A stretch of 64,000 nt of DNA from an uncultured Prevotella sp. (lineage in GTDB: Bacteria > Bacteroidota > Bacteroidia > Bacteroidales > Bacteroidaceae), in assembly GCA_934202525.1 (NCBI GenBank), contig CAKPYB010000004.1, forward strand, positions 65,758 through 129,757, in the 5' to 3' direction. Position 1 is the stretch's first letter. The number at the start of each line of letters is the position of its first letter. Made by a program: the position numbers and the translations under genes. Shown piece after piece: positions 9,424-20,152 of the stretch. The notes beneath the pieces were generated by a model. That model was not told the origin of the DNA and did not search any database. It was given only the letters and a program-made list of their open reading frames with translations.

Positions 9424-10689
9424 CTTCCACCCTAAGGTCTTGAGGTACAGGTCTTTGATGCGGGCTCCCACTTTCTCCCAGGTAATCTGGTCTACTTCTT
9501 TCTTGCCTTCCTCTGAGAGATAATCGAAGAGACTCTCGTTGTGACAGATGCTGTAGATGGCATCGGCAAGGGCATGGATATCCCAGTAGTCTACCTTGAT
9601 ACAGTTGGACAGGATTTCTCCACATCCACTCTGCTTGGAGATAATGGTTGGTGTGCCGCACTGCATAGCTTCCAAAGGTGAGATACCGAACGGCTCGCTC
9701 ACAGATGGCATCACGTAGACATCACTGTCTTTCAGACATTCATAAACCTGTTTGCCGCGCATAAATCCAGGGAAGTGGAATCGGTCGGCAATGCCTCTTT
9801 CGGCAGCGAGATAAATCATCTGGTCCATCATATCGCCCGAACCTGCCATACAGAAACGCACATTGCGGGTACGGTGCAGTACCATGTTGGCAGCCTCAAC
9901 GAAATATTCAGGTCCCTTCTGCATGGTAAGACGTCCCAGGAAGGTTACTACCTTCTCCTTGCCCTTATGATTTGGGCGTGGAATATCCTGCCACTCCTGC
10001 TTCAATGGGTATACGGCATTGTGCATGGCGAAACACTTGCGTGGATCCTGGTGATACTGGTGAATCACCGTCTGGCGGGTCAGTTCGGATACACACATGA
10101 TGCAGTCGGCATTATCCATACCGTCTTTCTCGATAGCGTAAACGGTAGGGTTCACCTTTCCACGGCTACGGTCGAAATCGGTAGCATGAACGTGGATACA
10201 CAATGGCTTGCCACTCACGCGCTTAGCATGAATTCCGGCAGGGAATGTCAGCCAGTCGTGAGCATGGATAATATCAAATTCCTCTGAACGGGCTACAACT
10301 CCGGCAATGATGCTATAGTTGTTGATCTCGTCATGAAGATTAGACGGATAACCACCGGCAAAGTCCATACAGCCGAGGTCGTTTACATGCATATAGTTAA
10401 AATCGGCATAGATGTGGTCACGGTAACGGAAATAATCATCCGGATTCATGATATTGCCTACGCGCTGCTGCACATAGTCGTGATTTACATCTCGCCAGGC
10501 GATAGGCACACTGTTCATTGCCACAATCTTGCAGGCACTGCGGTCCTCATCACCGAAAGGATGAGGCAGACACAATGTGATATCAACATCGCCCTGGGCA
10601 TGAAGTCCCTGGGAGATACCAAAGTTGGCAGTTGCCAAACCACCAAAAACGTGAGGAGGATACTCCCATCCAAACATTAAAACTTTCAT
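9421..10689 (-). CDS. Glycogen synthase-type glycosyltransferase (GT-B fold)
   Basis: This 422-residue protein starts MKVLMFGWEYPPHVFGG, the glycine-rich N-terminal motif of glycogen/starch synthases and GT4 enzymes. The C-terminal nucleotide-sugar domain carries FLGRLTMQKGPEYF and the E-x7-E motif region EPFGISPLEAMQ. It is expected to elongate alpha-1,4-glucan from ADP- or UDP-glucose in the cytoplasm. It lies between the debranching enzyme (18 bp upstream) and the GH57 gene (86 bp downstream), all on the minus strand, which forms the glycogen operon seen widely in Bacteroidota. It is shorter than the ~480-residue GlgA and closer to the Bacteroidota-type synthase. Confidence 0.88.
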   Translation of the reverse strand: MKVLMFGWEYPPHVFGGLATANFGISQGLHAQGDVDITLCLPHPFGDEDRSACKIVAMNSVPIAWRDVNHDYVQQRVGNIMNPDDYFRYRDHIYADFNYMHVNDLGCMDFAGGYPSNLHDEINNYSIIAGVVARSEEFDIIHAHDWLTFPAGIHAKRVSGKPLCIHVHATDFDRSRGKVNPTVYAIEKDGMDNADCIMCVSELTRQTVIHQYHQDPRKCFAMHNAVYPLKQEWQDIPRPNHKGKEKVVTFLGRLTMQKGPEYFVEAANMVLHRTRNVRFCMAGSGDMMDQMIYLAAERGIADRFHFPGFMRGKQVYECLKDSDVYVMPSVSEPFGISPLEAMQCGTPTIISKQSGCGEILSNCIKVDYWDIHALADAIYSICHNESLFDYLSEEGKKEVDQITWEKVGARIKDLYLKTLGWK

Positions 10690-10707
10690 ATAGCAGTCCT
10701 CCTATTA

Positions 10708-12651
10708 TTAATATTGATATTTTTCAAGTAACTCGAGCGCACGCAGAATCTCAGCCACATTCATGGCGAAAGAGATGGCACCACGACCTGCGAATGGAGG
10801 GTTTCCATCGAAGAGTTCGCTGATGGTACCGAGACAGTGGGAAGACATTTCGTCCTCATAACCTACCATCTGGCGTTCGATAAAGCTCAAGCGGGTACGC
10901 TTATAGAGTTTCAGACTTGCCTCCATATAGAAGCCGCCGAGCCATGGCCACGCTGTACCCTGATGGTAAGCATAGTCGCGCTGGGTCTGTGGACCTACAT
11001 AAACAGGATTATATCCACCGCTCTTTGGCGAGAGTGAACGCAATCCCTTAGGAGTAAGGAGTTCGCGTGTACAGATATCAAGAACCTGCTTCTTCTGGTC
11101 TTGCGACAATGGAGAATAGTCGAAAGCCACTGCAAATATCATGTTCGGACGAACGCTCCAGTCCATCATATTGCCATCTACATAGTCGTAGAGATAGCCA
11201 TATTCATTGAGGAAGGTATCGAGGAAAGCCTGCTTGGTCTGCTCTGCCTGAGCCAGGAGTTTCTGCTGGCTGTCTTCTTCGCCTACTGTTGCAGCGAGAG
11301 AAGCACAGAAACACAAGGCGTTGTACCACAAAGCATTAAACTCTACGATATATCCGGTACGTGGAACCACTGGTCTGCCGTTGGCAGTAGAGTTCATCCA
11401 GGTAACAGCCTTGTCCTTACCATCGGTATAGAGCAATCCGTTCTCTTCGAGTTTCAGGTTCGGATGCTTGTTATCCTGGATAAAGGAGATGACATCCTTG
11501 ATAAACTGTCCATACTTCTTGAAGCATTCTTCCTTGCTGGTTTCCTTGGCATACTGCTGCAAAGCCCAGATAGCCCACAAAGGAACATCCGGCTGCTCAA
11601 TCTCAGCGATATGAACGCTAATCGGCTTGCCTTCCATAAACTCGTAATATCCCTTCATGGCAGTTTTCATCACCAGTTCGAAGTAGTCATCTTCCTCGAT
11701 AGAGAGGGTGAGACCCGGAAGAGCGATGAATGTATCGCGGGCACGGCACTTGAACCAAGGGTAACCTGCCAGGATATAACGGTCATCGTTCTTTTCACGA
11801 CGGTGGAACTGATGAGCCGCATTGACCAGACAGTGGAAGAAATTGTCACGAGGCGAGCGCTCATCCACTTCCTTGTCGAAGAGCTTCTTCAGGCTGACCG
11901 CCTTGATTTCTGATGTAGAAGCAGCAAAGACGATGGTTTCGCCTTTCTTGATATCCATTTCAAAATAGCCAGGAACATAGAGGTCTTCGTTAGAAGCATA
12001 ACCTCTCTCCTGCTCCTTTGGATATTCCACGCCACGATACCAATCTGGGCAGAATTTAAACTCGTTCTTCTTGGAGAACTGCATATAGAGATCAGGATAA
12101 CCTGCATACATACAGGTCTTGATGCCATGATCTACCTCAGAATAATCACGAGATGCGGTAGCATTCTCATGAGTAAACTGACGGACACTGCGGAAAGCCA
12201 GAAAAGGACGGAAACGAAGGGTTGTAGCCGAATGGCCGTCTACCAGGGTATAGCGAATCAGAATGCGATTCTCATAATGCTGGAATACAACTTCCTTTTT
12301 CAGGATAACACCACCTACGCGATAAAGGGTAGTTGGCACTTTATCACAATCAAACTCACGAATGTACTTGTGGCCCATCGGACTGTAGTTGTTGCCCTGG
12401 TACTTGTGCAAGCCGAGGTTAAACTCAGCTCCATGCTGAATCACCGTAACATCCAGCGAACTCAAGAGCACATGATTCTCATCGTCCAGTTCTGGAACCG
12501 GCACGACAAGTAATCCGTGATACTTGCGGGTATTACAGTCTACAATCGTTGAGCACGAATATGCACCCGAGCGATTTGTTCTCAACAACTCCTTAGGCAA
12601 CGACTCTTGAAGATTCGTCATAAGGGCCTTTTCGAATTTTAGATAACTCAT
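10708..12651 (-). CDS. Glycogen debranching enzyme (amylo-alpha-1,6-glucosidase)
   Basis: This 647-residue protein has the N-terminal beta domain of bacterial/archaeal debranching enzymes (NRSGAYSCSTIVDCNTRKYHGLL) and a C-terminal (alpha/alpha)6 barrel containing AGYPWFKCRARDTFIALPGL and YHQGTAWPWLGGF. The acidic residues in the DTFIALPGL and GTAWPW regions are the usual active-site neighbourhood. It removes alpha-1,6 branches from glycogen, in the cytoplasm. It is the first gene of the operon, behind a promoter at 12700-12729, with glycogen synthase 18 bp downstream. Confidence 0.92.
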   Translation of the reverse strand: MSYLKFEKALMTNLQESLPKELLRTNRSGAYSCSTIVDCNTRKYHGLLVVPVPELDDENHVLLSSLDVTVIQHGAEFNLGLHKYQGNNYSPMGHKYIREFDCDKVPTTLYRVGGVILKKEVVFQHYENRILIRYTLVDGHSATTLRFRPFLAFRSVRQFTHENATASRDYSEVDHGIKTCMYAGYPDLYMQFSKKNEFKFCPDWYRGVEYPKEQERGYASNEDLYVPGYFEMDIKKGETIVFAASTSEIKAVSLKKLFDKEVDERSPRDNFFHCLVNAAHQFHRREKNDDRYILAGYPWFKCRARDTFIALPGLTLSIEEDDYFELVMKTAMKGYYEFMEGKPISVHIAEIEQPDVPLWAIWALQQYAKETSKEECFKKYGQFIKDVISFIQDNKHPNLKLEENGLLYTDGKDKAVTWMNSTANGRPVVPRTGYIVEFNALWYNALCFCASLAATVGEEDSQQKLLAQAEQTKQAFLDTFLNEYGYLYDYVDGNMMDWSVRPNMIFAVAFDYSPLSQDQKKQVLDICTRELLTPKGLRSLSPKSGGYNPVYVGPQTQRDYAYHQGTAWPWLGGFYMEASLKLYKRTRLSFIERQMVGYEDEMSSHCLGTISELFDGNPPFAGRGAISFAMNVAEILRALELLEKYQY

Positions 12652-12699
12652 AGATCTATATTAAGGTTCTATATTTTTGTTGACTAAATTAATTGCTTT

Positions 12700-12729
12700 C
12701 AAAGGTAACACTTTTTTGTGGTATAACAA
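12700..12729 (-). promoter_or_regulatory. Promoter of the glycogen operon
   Basis: On the minus strand a TTG (plus 12727-12729) is followed after 19 bp by TACCTTTG (plus 12700-12707), matching the Bacteroidota -33/-7 pattern. The predicted start of transcription, near 12694, leaves a leader of about 40 nt. Confidence 0.75.
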
Positions 12730-12800
12730 AGTTTTTTGTATGCCATTTTTAGAAAAAATTGCCTTTTTATGTTTTAAAACATATTTTTAGACAAAAATGC

Positions 12801-12832
12801 TTGATTATTTCAAGAAAAAGCATTACTTTTGC
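12801..12832 (+). promoter_or_regulatory. Promoter of the Crp/Fnr regulator gene
   Basis: TTG at 12801-12803, 20-bp spacer, TACTTTTG at 12824-12831. It lies inside an upstream in-frame extension of the gene and so argues for the ATG at 12864 as the start. Confidence 0.75.
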
Positions 12833-12863
12833 ACTCAGTTTTCAGTTTAAAAGATTTGTACAC

Positions 12864-13568
12864 ATGGCAGCTAGAGGAAAATATGATAAAGAAAATATAG
12901 CAATGCTGATTGCTAAGCTATGGGGAGGCATCACGGATGACCAGTTCGATTTACTGAAAGAACATCTCGAAATCAAGAAGTATAAGAAGAACGATATCAT
13001 CTACAAGAATGAGGGTACTCCTGAATATGCACTTTGTCTCATAGCGGGAAAAGTGAAGATATACAAAGAGGGAATCGGAGGCAAGAGTCAGATTATCCGT
13101 GTCATCAAACCGATTGAGTTCTTTGGTTTCAGAGCCTATTTTGCGGATGAGATATACAAGACGGCAGCCATGTCGCTGGACAACTGCGTCGTTGCCCAGT
13201 TCCCGCTGGCAGTTCTCATGAAACTGATCTCCAAGAGTTTCAACATCGGCTTCTTCTTTATCAAATATCTCAGTGTGGAAATAGGTAAATCGGACGACCG
13301 TACCGTGAACCTCACCCAGAAACATATCCGTGCCCGACTTGCCGAGGGACTGATATTTCTGAAAGACTCTTATGGGTTAGAAAAAGACGGAAAAACTCTT
13401 GACATCCGATTGAGTCGTGAAGATCTGGCAAATCTCTGTAATATGACAACGAGCAATGCCATCCGTACGCTCTCAGCCTTTACGGCAGAAGAGCTCATCA
13501 ATACTGAAGGAAGGAAAATCAAAATCTTACAGGAAGAAGAAATCATAAAAATAGCAGAACTCGGATAA
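12864..13568 (+). CDS. Crp/Fnr-family transcriptional regulator
   Basis: This 234-residue protein has an N-terminal cyclic-nucleotide-binding-type beta roll (about 20-130: KNDIIYKNEGTPEYALCLIAGKVKIYKEG) and a C-terminal winged helix (about 160-225; LSREDLANLCNMTTSNAIRTLSAF is the recognition helix region). No Fe-S cysteine pattern like Fnr is obvious. The start was set at 12864 rather than at an upstream frame start (12759), because the promoter at 12801-12832 would lie inside the longer version. It is divergent from the glycogen operon, with ~210 bp between the start codons, so regulation of that operon is a reasonable guess but unproven. Confidence 0.9.
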   Translation: MAARGKYDKENIAMLIAKLWGGITDDQFDLLKEHLEIKKYKKNDIIYKNEGTPEYALCLIAGKVKIYKEGIGGKSQIIRVIKPIEFFGFRAYFADEIYKTAAMSLDNCVVAQFPLAVLMKLISKSFNIGFFFIKYLSVEIGKSDDRTVNLTQKHIRARLAEGLIFLKDSYGLEKDGKTLDIRLSREDLANLCNMTTSNAIRTLSAFTAEELINTEGRKIKILQEEEIIKIAELG

Positions 13569-13588
13569 AGTTCTGCTATTTTTTATTT
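13553..13588 (+). terminator. Terminator overlapping the end of the Crp/Fnr gene
   Basis: AGCAGAAC at 13553-13560 pairs with GTTCTGCT at 13570-13577, followed by ATTTTTTATTT. The left arm and stop codon are part of the hairpin. Confidence 0.8.
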
Positions 13589-13645
13589 ATATGTTTTACA
13601 TTATTCGTTTTTCTTGATATATTTCACTTATTACGGGCATACTGG

Positions 13646-14575
13646 TTATACGGGTATCAGGAAGTTGATAACCTCCTGAATTACAGTAATCTGGAATGGG
13701 CCTACCGGTGTATTCATCAATCTGCCATCAATACCTATCAGGGCATGCTGGGCATCGAGCACCTCTACCTCTCGGGTACGGTAAGGATGCACACTCTTAT
13801 GGTTGAGAAACTTACCTTTCACAAAAAGATAGATTCCCTCGAAGAGCTGGGTTGTCTTAGGATGAGATACCACCGACACATCGAGCAGTCCGTTATATGG
13901 CACAGCATTCGGAGTCTGTCCATATCCTGTTCCATTGCCTATACACATCGTCATCACTCTACGCTTGATAACATCCGAATTGATTTTCACATGCATCTTA
14001 TAGTCCAGACGCTGGAATATCATCAGGATGAAGGAACAGAGAAACGACAGGGTACGTGAACCGAAGATATGATGGGTTTTTCGTCTCAGATTCATGATGG
14101 CAGCGATGAGTCCGATATTGATACAGTTGAGGAAATAGCGACGGCATTTCTCCCCCTTCTTGTTCACATAGCGGATACAACCGAGGTCAATCTTTCTGAT
14201 ACGACGTTTTTTCAGCGACGCAACCGTCTTCTCGATATCGCTGTCGCTGAATCCCCAGAAGTGGGCAAAGTCGTTCATCAGTCCGTTAGGAATAACACCC
14301 AGTGCCACCTCTTCTCTTTCTTTCGGATCTATCTGCATCAGACAGTTTACGGCATCATTGAGCGCAGAATCTCCACCAACGATGACAATGGTCTTATAAC
14401 CATTGTTGATAAACATTCTGATGAGCCGTTCTACGCTCTTCTGATTCTCGCTCTGCACAAAGTCGTAATCCACGCCCTGCTGCTTGAGCACCTTCTCTAT
14501 TTTTTCCCAGCGCTTGTTACTTCGCCAGCCTCCTCTAGGGCAATAAAGCAGCCCCCATTTATTCTCGTTTACCAT
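13646..14575 (-). CDS. Diacylglycerol kinase catalytic-domain (lipid kinase) family protein
   Basis: This 309-residue protein has the DAGK/sphingosine-kinase/YegS fold: LLYCPRGG at the N terminus, IVIVGGDSALNDAVNCLM around residues 60-80 and LGVIPNGLMNDFAHFWG around 92-108. It probably phosphorylates a membrane lipid using ATP. The usual GGDGT glycine-rich motif reads GGDSA here, while the following NGLMNDFA motif is intact. miaA lies 107 bp upstream on the same strand. A perfect 9-bp hairpin without a T run (14634-14654) sits between them. Confidence 0.85.
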   Translation of the reverse strand: MVNENKWGLLYCPRGGWRSNKRWEKIEKVLKQQGVDYDFVQSENQKSVERLIRMFINNGYKTIVIVGGDSALNDAVNCLMQIDPKEREEVALGVIPNGLMNDFAHFWGFSDSDIEKTVASLKKRRIRKIDLGCIRYVNKKGEKCRRYFLNCINIGLIAAIMNLRRKTHHIFGSRTLSFLCSFILMIFQRLDYKMHVKINSDVIKRRVMTMCIGNGTGYGQTPNAVPYNGLLDVSVVSHPKTTQLFEGIYLFVKGKFLNHKSVHPYRTREVEVLDAQHALIGIDGRLMNTPVGPFQITVIQEVINFLIPV

Positions 14576-14682
14576 TGTCTCTTCTTTGTAATTTGAAAGT
14601 TGTATAAAATATCACTTCCGCCCAGCCACCGTTGCATCCGATTCCATCGGATGCCAGCCCAAGCCAGATTCCAGGCCGCAGC

Positions 14683-15651
14683 CTAGTTCCTCATCAGCTC
14701 CAAAACCGTCTCCACCTTTTTCTCCATTGGCTGCAATGCATCTACCCAATGGATAGTAAAGCCTCTGCGCTCCATACCTCTGAACCACGTCATCTGCCTT
14801 TTGGCAAACTGATGGATTGCAATTTCCAGACCGCGATACATCTCATCGTATGAAGTCTTACCGATCACATATTCTGTAATAAACTTATATTCCAAACCAT
14901 AATAGATGAGATTTTCGGCAGGAATACCGCGATCTAGCAGTCCCTTGATTTCATCTACCATTCCCTCATCCAATCGCTGTTTCAGTCTCTGTGAAATTTT
15001 CTCCCTTCTTGCGTCCCGGTCTATGCTGACACCGATAATCAGCGAATCAACCGCAGGGAGTTCACGTTCGGGCATCGGATGCTCCAGATTATAGCTTTCA
15101 ATCTCTATCGCCCGGATAGCTCGCTGTGCTGTATCCACGTCTGTGCGATTGTGCATATTAGAACCCGTTTTCGCCTTCAGCTCTTTCAGTATCAGCGTAA
15201 GTTCCTCTAAACTCTTATGAGCCAATGACTCACGGAGTTCCGGGTTCTGCGGAACAGGTGAGAGATGATAACCCTTGAGCACCGACTCGATATAGAGTCC
15301 TGTGCCTCCGCACAATATCGGGAAGGCTCCCCTCTTCTGAATATCCTGATAGGCATCATAAAAATCCTGCTGATATTCAAAGAGATTATATTTCGTACCC
15401 GGCTCACAGATATCAATGAGGTGATAAGGTATCTGCTCGCCATGAATGGTATAGTCAGCCAAATCCTTACCCGTACCAATATCCATGCCGCGATACACCT
15501 GCCGGCTATCAGCACTAATGATTTCAGCGCCCTTGGCAGAGATACCCGACAAGTGAGCATCCAGGCTGTTGATCCTGGCTGCAAGAGCGGCAGCAAGACT
15601 CGTCTTACCACTCGCTGTAGGTCCCAATATGGTTATCATCGAATATTTCAT
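14683..15651 (-). CDS. miaA: tRNA dimethylallyltransferase
   Basis: This 322-residue protein has the P-loop GPTASGKT at residues 10-17, ISADSRQVYRGMDIGTGK, and the catalytic-domain motifs ILCGGTGLYIES and TWFRGMERR. It adds the isopentenyl group to A37 of tRNAs reading UNN codons. The length is normal. The start is ambiguous: Met1 at 15651 sits right at the predicted transcription start (promoter 15655-15685), so the mRNA would be leaderless. Met5 at 15639 would leave a leader of about 10 nt. The lipid kinase gene follows downstream. Confidence 0.95.
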   Translation of the reverse strand: MKYSMITILGPTASGKTSLAAALAARINSLDAHLSGISAKGAEIISADSRQVYRGMDIGTGKDLADYTIHGEQIPYHLIDICEPGTKYNLFEYQQDFYDAYQDIQKRGAFPILCGGTGLYIESVLKGYHLSPVPQNPELRESLAHKSLEELTLILKELKAKTGSNMHNRTDVDTAQRAIRAIEIESYNLEHPMPERELPAVDSLIIGVSIDRDARREKISQRLKQRLDEGMVDEIKGLLDRGIPAENLIYYGLEYKFITEYVIGKTSYDEMYRGLEIAIHQFAKRQMTWFRGMERRGFTIHWVDALQPMEKKVETVLELMRN

Positions 15652-15654
15652 GCC

Positions 15655-15685
15655 GCAAAGTTAAATGAAATTATTGAAAAAACAA
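15655..15685 (-). promoter_or_regulatory. Promoter of miaA
   Basis: On the minus strand, TTG (plus 15683-15685), 19-bp spacer and TAACTTTGC (plus 15655-15663). The -7 box ends 3 bp before the annotated ATG, so transcription should start at or inside the first codons. Confidence 0.75.
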
Positions 15686-15773
15686 AATAAAATGAAAAGA
15701 AATTCTCACTTCATTCCACGTACAGGCAGACATTTGCTACTTTTAGCACAAAAGCAAGTAGGTATATTCCTAT

Positions 15774-15813
15774 AAAAACAGAAAAGCCGCCCAGCATAAA
15801 AATGCTGGACGGC
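15774..15813 (-). terminator. Terminator of gapA
   Basis: GCCGCCCAGCAT at 15786-15797 pairs with ATGCTGGACGGC at 15802-15813 (one G-U pair). Read on the minus strand, TTTTCTGTTTTT follows. Confidence 0.88.
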
Positions 15814-15841
15814 AATATCTTAATCGTTAAGAGGCAACGAA

Positions 15842-16885
<1,044 letters not shown>

Positions 16886-16995
16886 TTAAATTAAAAGTTT
16901 AATAAAATTACTTTTTTAACTGCTTTCGAGCGTTCATCTGATGCTGAAACATTCAAAATTTCACGCCTTAGAGCATTTTTTCTTCTTTTCGAGCG

Positions 16996-17026
16996 CAAAG
17001 TTACTAATTTTTTTCTAACTTTGCAA
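16996..17026 (-). promoter_or_regulatory. gapA promoter inside an inverted repeat; 353-bp gapA-mscL gap
   Basis: On the minus strand, TTG (plus 17024-17026), 20-bp spacer and TAACTTTGC (plus 16995-17003). The plus strand carries a matching TAACTTTGC ending at 17025, so the two boxes form an inverted repeat (GCAAAGTTA ... TAACTTTGC). The plus-strand copy lacks a clear upstream TTG but points toward mscL. The rest of the 16874-17226 gap holds only AT-rich leader sequence. Confidence 0.7.
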
Positions 17027-17226
17027 CCAGAATGAGTATTAAATAAGTTAAAAAAGAATAGTAGAGCTTTAATATTGGCATTATTTTCACTCATTACATG
17101 CCATACTGACAACTCCATATTGCAAAAAGCAAAGAAAAAACTCAGCATTCTATACCTTATTATATATATAAGAAAAGAGAAAAAGAAGAACAATCAAACT
17201 ATAGTTATAATTAAAAAGATAAAAGT

Positions 17227-17655
17227 ATGAGTAAATTTTTGAATGAATTCAAGGAATTCGCCATGCGTGGCAATGTGCTCGACATGGCTGTCGGTGTTAT
17301 CATCGGTGGTGCCTTTGGCAAAATCGTGAGCTCCGTTGTAGATGATGTCATCATGCCTCCTATAGGATGGCTGATTGGCGGCGTGAATTTCGCCGACCTC
17401 AAATTCACCCTACCTACCGTCAATGTAGCGGGTGAGGAACTGAAGGCGGCTACCATCAACTACGGTAACTTCCTCCAGACCTGTTTCGACTTCCTCATCG
17501 TTGCCTTCTGTATCTTCATGCTCATCAAGGTGGTGAACAAGATTTCCAAGAAGAAGGAAGAGGATAAACCGGCAGAAGCTCCTAAGGCTCCGGAACCAAG
17601 CAATGAAGAAAAGCTCCTCATAGAAATTCGTGATCTTCTGAAGAATCAGAAATAA
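17227..17655 (+). CDS. mscL: Large-conductance mechanosensitive channel
   Basis: This 142-residue protein starts [34 protein letters not shown], the conserved amphipathic helix and first pore-lining segment of MscL. A second membrane segment at about 80-100 ([15 protein letters not shown]) and a charged C-terminal helix follow. It forms the inner-membrane pentamer that opens under hypo-osmotic stress. It is monocistronic and followed at once by a terminator shared with guaA on the other strand. Confidence 0.96.
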   Translation: MSKFLNEFKEFAMRGNVLDMAVGVIIGGAFGKIVSSVVDDVIMPPIGWLIGGVNFADLKFTLPTVNVAGEELKAATINYGNFLQTCFDFLIVAFCIFMLIKVVNKISKKKEEDKPAEAPKAPEPSNEEKLLIEIRDLLKNQK

Positions 17656-17687
17656 AAAAAGTCGCCCTTTCGAGGCGACTTTTTTTA
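17654..17687. terminator. Bidirectional terminator between mscL and guaA
   Basis: GTCGCC at 17661-17666 pairs with GGCGAC at 17674-17679, with an A run on the left and a T run on the right. It can therefore end both the plus-strand mscL and the minus-strand guaA transcripts. Confidence 0.88.
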
Positions 17688-17693
17688 TTCTGT

Positions 17694-19304
17694 TTATTCC
17701 CACTCAATTGTCGAAGGTGGTTTTGAAGAGATGTCATAACATACACGGTTTACACCCTTCACCTTATTAATAATCTCATTACTTACCTTAGCCATGAAAT
17801 CATAAGGAAGATGTGCCCAGTCGGCTGTCATTGCATCGGTACTTGTTACGGCACGCAAAGCAACAGGGTGCTCGTATGTACGCTCATCACCCATCACACC
17901 TACTGAACGGACAGTAGAAAGCAATACGGTACCAGCCTGCCAGATCTGATCGTAGAGTGAAACCTCGATCTCGCCATTCTGCATGTCAGCAGGAACACCG
18001 GCAGCCAGGACGCGGCGAGCTTCCTCACCACTCAACTTCACCTTGTACTCACGCAAGCCACGGATATAGATATCATCAGCATTCTGAAGGATACGAACCT
18101 TTTCTGGAGTAATATCACCCAAGATACGGACTGCCAAACCAGGACCTGGGAATGGGTGGCGGGTAATCAGGTGCTCAGGCATACCCATAGAACGACCTAC
18201 GCGACGAACCTCATCCTTGAACAACCACTTCAAAGGCTCGCACAACTGAAGGTTCATCTCCTTAGGAAGACCACCTACGTTGTGATGGCTCTTGATGACC
18301 TTACCGGTGATATTCAAACTCTCGATACGGTCTGGATAGATAGTACCCTGAGCCAACCACTTGGCACCAGTCTGCTTTTTAGCCTCAGCATTGAAAACCT
18401 CTACGAAGTCGCGGCCGATAATCTTACGCTTCTCCTCAGGATCGGTAACACCTGCCAGGTCAGCGAAGAACTTCTCTGATGCATCTACACCGATTACATT
18501 CAAGCCCAAGCACTTGTAATCTTCCATTACATCACGGAACTCGTTCTTGCGCAACATACCATGATCTACGAAGATACAGGTGAGGTTCTTACCGATAGCC
18601 TTGTTCAGGAGAACGGCAGCTACACTGGAGTCAACGCCACCAGAGAGACCGAGGATAACCTTGTCGTCGCCCAACTGTGCCTTCAATTCAGCAACAGTAG
18701 TTTCAACAAAAGAGTCAGCACTCCAGTCCTGCTTGCTACCACAGATATCTACCACGAAGTTCTTCAGGAGCTGTGTACCCTGCAAAGAGTGGAACACCTC
18801 TGGGTGGAACTGTACTGCCCATACAGGCTGTTTGGTAGAAGCATAAGCAGCATACTTCACATTGGCAGTAGAAGCGATGCACTTGTAATCATCAGGGATA
18901 GCAGTGATAGTATCACCATGGCTCATCCAAACCTGAGAGTTCTCGATGAATCCCTTGAACAAAGGATTCTCCTTATCGAAATGCTCCAAGTTGGCACGAC
19001 CATACTCACGGCTGTCAGCAGCCTCCACCTTACCGCCCTGGGCGTAAGAGAGGAACTGAGCACCGTAGCAGATGCCGAGTACAGGAATGCGGCCGATAAA
19101 CTGGCTCAGATCAACCTTGAAAGCTTCCGGATCATGAACGGAATAAGGGCTACCGCTCAAGATGACACCAATGACAGATGGGTCATCCTTTGGAAACTTG
19201 TTGTAAGGCATGATCTCGCAGAAGGTATCGAGTTCACGGACACGACGGCCGATGAGCTGTGTGGTCTGTGAACCGAAATCCAAAATAATAATCTTCTGTT
19301 GCAT
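17694..19304 (-). CDS. guaA: GMP synthase (glutamine-hydrolysing)
   Basis: This 536-residue enzyme has an N-terminal class I glutamine amidotransferase domain (GICYGAQ with nucleophile Cys79; AVQFHPEV supplies the His-Glu pair). The ATP-pyrophosphatase domain follows with the P-loop [10 protein letters not shown] near 222-231, and the C-terminal dimerisation domain ends IEWE. It converts XMP to GMP. It is isolated between mscL and a sugar nucleotidyltransferase gene. No riboswitch-like leader is evident in the 74-bp upstream gap, which contains short AT-rich repeats. Confidence 0.97.
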   Translation of the reverse strand: MQQKIIILDFGSQTTQLIGRRVRELDTFCEIMPYNKFPKDDPSVIGVILSGSPYSVHDPEAFKVDLSQFIGRIPVLGICYGAQFLSYAQGGKVEAADSREYGRANLEHFDKENPLFKGFIENSQVWMSHGDTITAIPDDYKCIASTANVKYAAYASTKQPVWAVQFHPEVFHSLQGTQLLKNFVVDICGSKQDWSADSFVETTVAELKAQLGDDKVILGLSGGVDSSVAAVLLNKAIGKNLTCIFVDHGMLRKNEFRDVMEDYKCLGLNVIGVDASEKFFADLAGVTDPEEKRKIIGRDFVEVFNAEAKKQTGAKWLAQGTIYPDRIESLNITGKVIKSHHNVGGLPKEMNLQLCEPLKWLFKDEVRRVGRSMGMPEHLITRHPFPGPGLAVRILGDITPEKVRILQNADDIYIRGLREYKVKLSGEEARRVLAAGVPADMQNGEIEVSLYDQIWQAGTVLLSTVRSVGVMGDERTYEHPVALRAVTSTDAMTADWAHLPYDFMAKVSNEIINKVKGVNRVCYDISSKPPSTIEWE

Positions 19305-19378
19305 AATATCTAATTTTAATTTACAGTTTACAATTTATAGTTTATAGTAATCTTGCTATACGGCATAGCCGCTATTAA

Positions 19379-20128
19379 CTATAAACTATTAACTAACGAT
19401 TTCAGAAATGCTTCCGCATCTTTCAGCGTCTCCTGCTTTCCCACATCCATCAGCTTGAGGTCGTTCTTTACATATCCCTCTATGCGCACCTTGTCGCAAT
19501 GCTTCAGATAGAAGTCCATGATAGGAAACTTATCCGGTTCCTCCTCCATCAATGGAAAGAGCGATGGGGCAACCATGTGGATGCCCGAGAAAGCATACAT
19601 CTTATAATCTTTGGGATTGAGATCAGGATAAGGACTCTTCACCTCGCCCGTTTCTATATTCGTCCATCCCACCAGTCGCATGCTGTCATCAAAGAGCAGA
19701 TAGCGCTTGGTCTTGCGTTCGCTCACCATCAGGCGGGCAGCAATCATATCCCTGCTCTCCATCTGGTAGAATTTCTTCAGATCTACATTACTCAGAATAT
19801 CCACGTTGTGGATAAGAATAGGCTCTGACTGGTTGAAGAGCGGCCATGCCTTCCGGATACCTCCACCCGTTTCGAGCAGCTTTTCACTCTCATCACTGAT
19901 ACGGATGTCCATACCGAAGTTGTCATGTGTTCTGAGATAATCGATAATTTGTTGGGAGAAATGATGCACGTTCACTACAATGCGAGTGAAACCGGCATCC
20001 TTCAACTGAAAGATGACACGTTTGAGCAAAGGTTCTCCCCCGACACTTACCAGAGCCTTCGGAATGCGGTCGGTAAGTGGCTTAAGGCGAGTGCCCAAAC
20101 CTGCTGCGAATATCATTGCTTGCATCAT
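19379..20128 (-). CDS. MurU-like sugar-1-phosphate nucleotidyltransferase
   Basis: This 249-residue protein has the nucleotidyltransferase signature MIFAAGLGTRLKPLTDRIPKAL at its N terminus and GGGIRKAWPLF in the substrate loop. Single-domain enzymes of this type make UDP-MurNAc (MurU), UDP-GlcNAc, or GDP/ADP-sugars. The gene immediately downstream of an AmgK-like sugar kinase is typical for the MurNAc/GlcNAc anomeric recycling route, which is the preferred reading here. It has a promoter at 20157-20188 of its own although it lies downstream of the kinase on the same strand. Confidence 0.82.
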   Translation of the reverse strand: MMQAMIFAAGLGTRLKPLTDRIPKALVSVGGEPLLKRVIFQLKDAGFTRIVVNVHHFSQQIIDYLRTHDNFGMDIRISDESEKLLETGGGIRKAWPLFNQSEPILIHNVDILSNVDLKKFYQMESRDMIAARLMVSERKTKRYLLFDDSMRLVGWTNIETGEVKSPYPDLNPKDYKMYAFSGIHMVAPSLFPLMEEEPDKFPIMDFYLKHCDKVRIEGYVKNDLKLMDVGKQETLKDAEAFLKSLVNSL

Positions 20129-20152
20129 TGCTAAATAGCTATTTTAAAATGT

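Noticed and set aside
14634..14654. Terminator between miaA and the lipid kinase gene
   Set aside because: A perfect 9-bp stem (GCATCCGAT) exists but no T run follows on either strand.
16891..17193. 100-residue minus-strand open frame upstream of gapA
   Set aside because: It is Phe/Lys-rich from AT-rich DNA, spans the gapA promoter and leader, and resembles no family.
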